Assembly: GCA_951800675.1 (NCBI GenBank)
Contig: CATOKC010000144.1
Coordinates: 1 to 7,955, forward strand
Origin: an uncultured Oscillibacter sp.
GTDB lineage: Bacteria > Bacillota_A > Clostridia > Oscillospirales > Oscillospiraceae
DNA length: 7,955 nucleotides
Direction: 5' to 3'
In this document: piece after piece, positions 6,688-7,955 of the stretch
Numbering within the stretch: the first letter of the stretch is position 1
Layout of the letters: each line of letters begins with the position of its first letter
Translations under genes and position numbers: made by a program
The notes under the pieces: model-generated
What the model saw: only the letters and a program-made list of their open reading frames with translations
Database searches by the model: none
What the model was told of the DNA's origin: nothing

Positions 6688-7917
6688 ATGAAAGAGAAAA
6701 AATCTACCCACCTTACCCTGGCGATCTTTATCGGACTGGTCCTGGGCATCGTCCTGGGACTGCTGATCCCGGGGCGTCTGGAATTTCTGCTGCCCGCCAT
6801 CGACCTGGTCAGCGGACTGTACATGAACGCCCTGCGCATGATGATCTATCCTCTGGTGTTCTGCTCCCTGGTGGTGGGCATCCACGGCATCGGCAGCGTC
6901 TCCGCCACCGGGCGGATCGGCGCGCAGTCCGTCATCTACTACACCGGCACGACCCTGTTCGCCAGCCTGCTGGGCCTGTTCCTGCCGAAGCTGCTGGGGC
7001 TCGGCAAGGGCGTGACCATCGAGATGATCGAGGCGGACGTGACGGCCACTCAATTCACCAGCCTGCTGGACACGGTGAAAAACCTGATCCCTGCCAATCC
7101 GGTGGCTTCCTTCGCCAACGGGGACATGCTGCAGGTGCTGGTGTTCGCCGTCATCGTGGGCATCACCTGCCTGGCCCTGGGGAAAAAGGCGGAGCCCTTT
7201 GTGACGCTGGCGTACTCGATCAACGAGATCTCCGTGAAGATCGTCTCGGTAGTCATGCTGTTCACGCCGGTAGGCGTGTTCTGCTCCATCGCCTCCGTGG
7301 TGTACGCCAACGGAACGGAGACCATCCTGGCGCTGGGGACGGTGCTCATCGCGCTGTATCTGACCTTCTTCCTCTACGCGCTGGTGGTCTACGGCGGCAT
7401 CGTCAAGCTGCTGGGCAAATACGGCGTGCGGCAGTTCTTCTCCAAGGTCATGCCGGCGGCGCTCAACGCCTTCGGCACCTGCTCCAGCTCCGCCACCCTG
7501 CCCATCAGCAAGCGCTGCGCGGACGAGATGGGCGTGCCCAACGAGGTCTCCTCCCTGGCGCTGCCCTTGGGCGCGACCATCAATATGGACGCGGTGTCCA
7601 TTCTGATGAGCTTCATGATCGTATTCTTCGCCAATGCCTGCGGCGTGGAGATCAGCTTCGGGATGCTGGCGGTGGTGCTGCTGAGCAATACCCTGCTGAG
7701 CATCGGGACGCCAGGCGTGCCCGGCGGGGCTATCGCGTCCTTTGCGGCGCTGTCTGTTATCGCGGGACTGCCGTCAGGGGTGATGGGCGTTTACATCAGC
7801 GTCAACACCCTGTGCGATATGGGCGCTACCTGCTGCAACGTGCTGGGCGACCTGGCCTGCTCCGTGGCGATGAAGGAGACCGTGAAGATCAAGAAGCCCC
7901 AGAATACGGCAAAGTAA
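6688..7917 (+). CDS. DAACS/SDF-family sodium-coupled amino-acid symporter, likely neutral substrate
   Basis: This encodes a 409-residue polytopic membrane protein of the dicarboxylate/amino acid:cation symporter family (GltP/SstT/GltPh fold), which imports substrate with Na+ or H+. Visible are hydrophobic segments from about residue 9 on, HP1 CSSSATLP (265-272), TM7 NMD (299-301), HP2 GTPGVPGG (340-347), and TM8 with D377, N384 and D388, matching GltPh D394, N401 and D405. The residues that hold an acidic side chain are replaced: V303 sits at GltPh T314 and A380 at R397. A neutral amino acid is therefore more likely than Asp or Glu. The ATG at 6688 has AAAGGAG about 9 bases upstream; an in-frame ATG at 6661 lacks one. 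The gene is controlled by the T-box just upstream, whose specifier suggests methionine. Substrate is inferred; family is certain. Confidence 0.93.
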   Translation: MKEKKSTHLTLAIFIGLVLGIVLGLLIPGRLEFLLPAIDLVSGLYMNALRMMIYPLVFCSLVVGIHGIGSVSATGRIGAQSVIYYTGTTLFASLLGLFLPKLLGLGKGVTIEMIEADVTATQFTSLLDTVKNLIPANPVASFANGDMLQVLVFAVIVGITCLALGKKAEPFVTLAYSINEISVKIVSVVMLFTPVGVFCSIASVVYANGTETILALGTVLIALYLTFFLYALVVYGGIVKLLGKYGVRQFFSKVMPAALNAFGTCSSSATLPISKRCADEMGVPNEVSSLALPLGATINMDAVSILMSFMIVFFANACGVEISFGMLAVVLLSNTLLSIGTPGVPGGAIASFAALSVIAGLPSGVMGVYISVNTLCDMGATCCNVLGDLACSVAMKETVKIKKPQNTAK

Positions 7918-7930
7918 GCAAATACGCAGA

Positions 7931-7955
7931 GGGGGGGGGGGGGGGCGGGCCCCCC
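7931..7955. other. Poly-G / GC-only tail, probable sequence artefact at contig end
   Basis: Fifteen consecutive G (7931-7945) are followed by C, GGG and six C, beginning 13 bases after the transporter stop. Long G runs are a known artefact of two-colour Illumina chemistry and of contig ends. It could be mistaken for a GC hairpin terminator, but there is no T tract. I would not interpret it biologically. Confidence 0.65.

Noticed and set aside
6483..6839. Minus-strand open frame of 118 codons across the T-box leader and the transporter start
   Set aside because: The region is fully explained by the T-box structure and the transporter coding sequence. The frame is low-complexity Pro/Arg/Ser-rich with no ribosome site.
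1274..7231. AGATCT (BglII site) at 1274-1279, 1993-1998, 2845-2850 and 7226-7231, two of them inside the R-M genes
   Set aside because: By eye, four sites against about two expected by chance shows no avoidance. The enzyme's target is unknown, so nothing can be inferred.

Overview
The window looks like a fragment, probably a whole short contig, of a GC-rich Firmicute of the gut Clostridia type (Oscillospiraceae such as Flavonifractor, Oscillibacter or relatives). This rests on the murB, rapZ and yvcK set, a clostridial-type phosphofructokinase, strong AGGAGG-type ribosome binding sites and a T-box riboswitch. The taxon is an inference, not a proven assignment.

Left edge (1-509, plus strand): the last 168 codons of a 6-phosphofructokinase-family gene, followed by a 12-bp terminator hairpin. 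Facing it is a minus-strand gene run, read from 6167 down to 696: murB (peptidoglycan precursor reductase), a standalone PD-(D/E)XK nuclease-like gene, rapZ (P-loop RNase adapter / nucleotide-binding protein), a BglII/BstYI-like restriction endonuclease, an MT-A70 adenine methyltransferase, and yvcK (gluconeogenesis / cell-envelope factor). murB, rapZ and yvcK are the conserved housekeeping backbone and are about 60-65% GC in sampled lines. The three nuclease/methyltransferase genes sit between them in the same orientation with short gaps. The restriction-modification pair is clearly AT-richer (28-47% GC in sampled 60-base lines), so it looks acquired. A sigma-A-type promoter lies before murB, and no convincing internal promoter is visible, so the foreign genes may ride on the housekeeping transcript. 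whiA, which often follows yvcK in Firmicutes, is absent here.

Right part (6315-7917, plus strand): divergent from murB is a perfect-consensus promoter (TTGACA, 17 bp, TATAAT), a complete T-box leader with resolvable antiterminator and terminator, and a Na+-coupled dicarboxylate/amino-acid symporter family (DAACS) gene. The T-box specifier is best read as ATG (Met), and its UGGU bulge fits a tRNA with discriminator base A. The transporter lacks the Arg and Thr that hold the acidic side chain in aspartate/glutamate carriers. Together these suggest uptake of a neutral amino acid, plausibly methionine, switched on when the cognate tRNA is uncharged.

The last 25 bases are a 15-G run followed by GC-only sequence, which looks like a sequencing or assembly artefact at a contig end. 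The most notable features are the restriction-modification and nuclease genes embedded in the murB-rapZ-yvcK cluster, and the T-box/transporter pair in which RNA and protein evidence point the same way. No completely new type of system was recognised.
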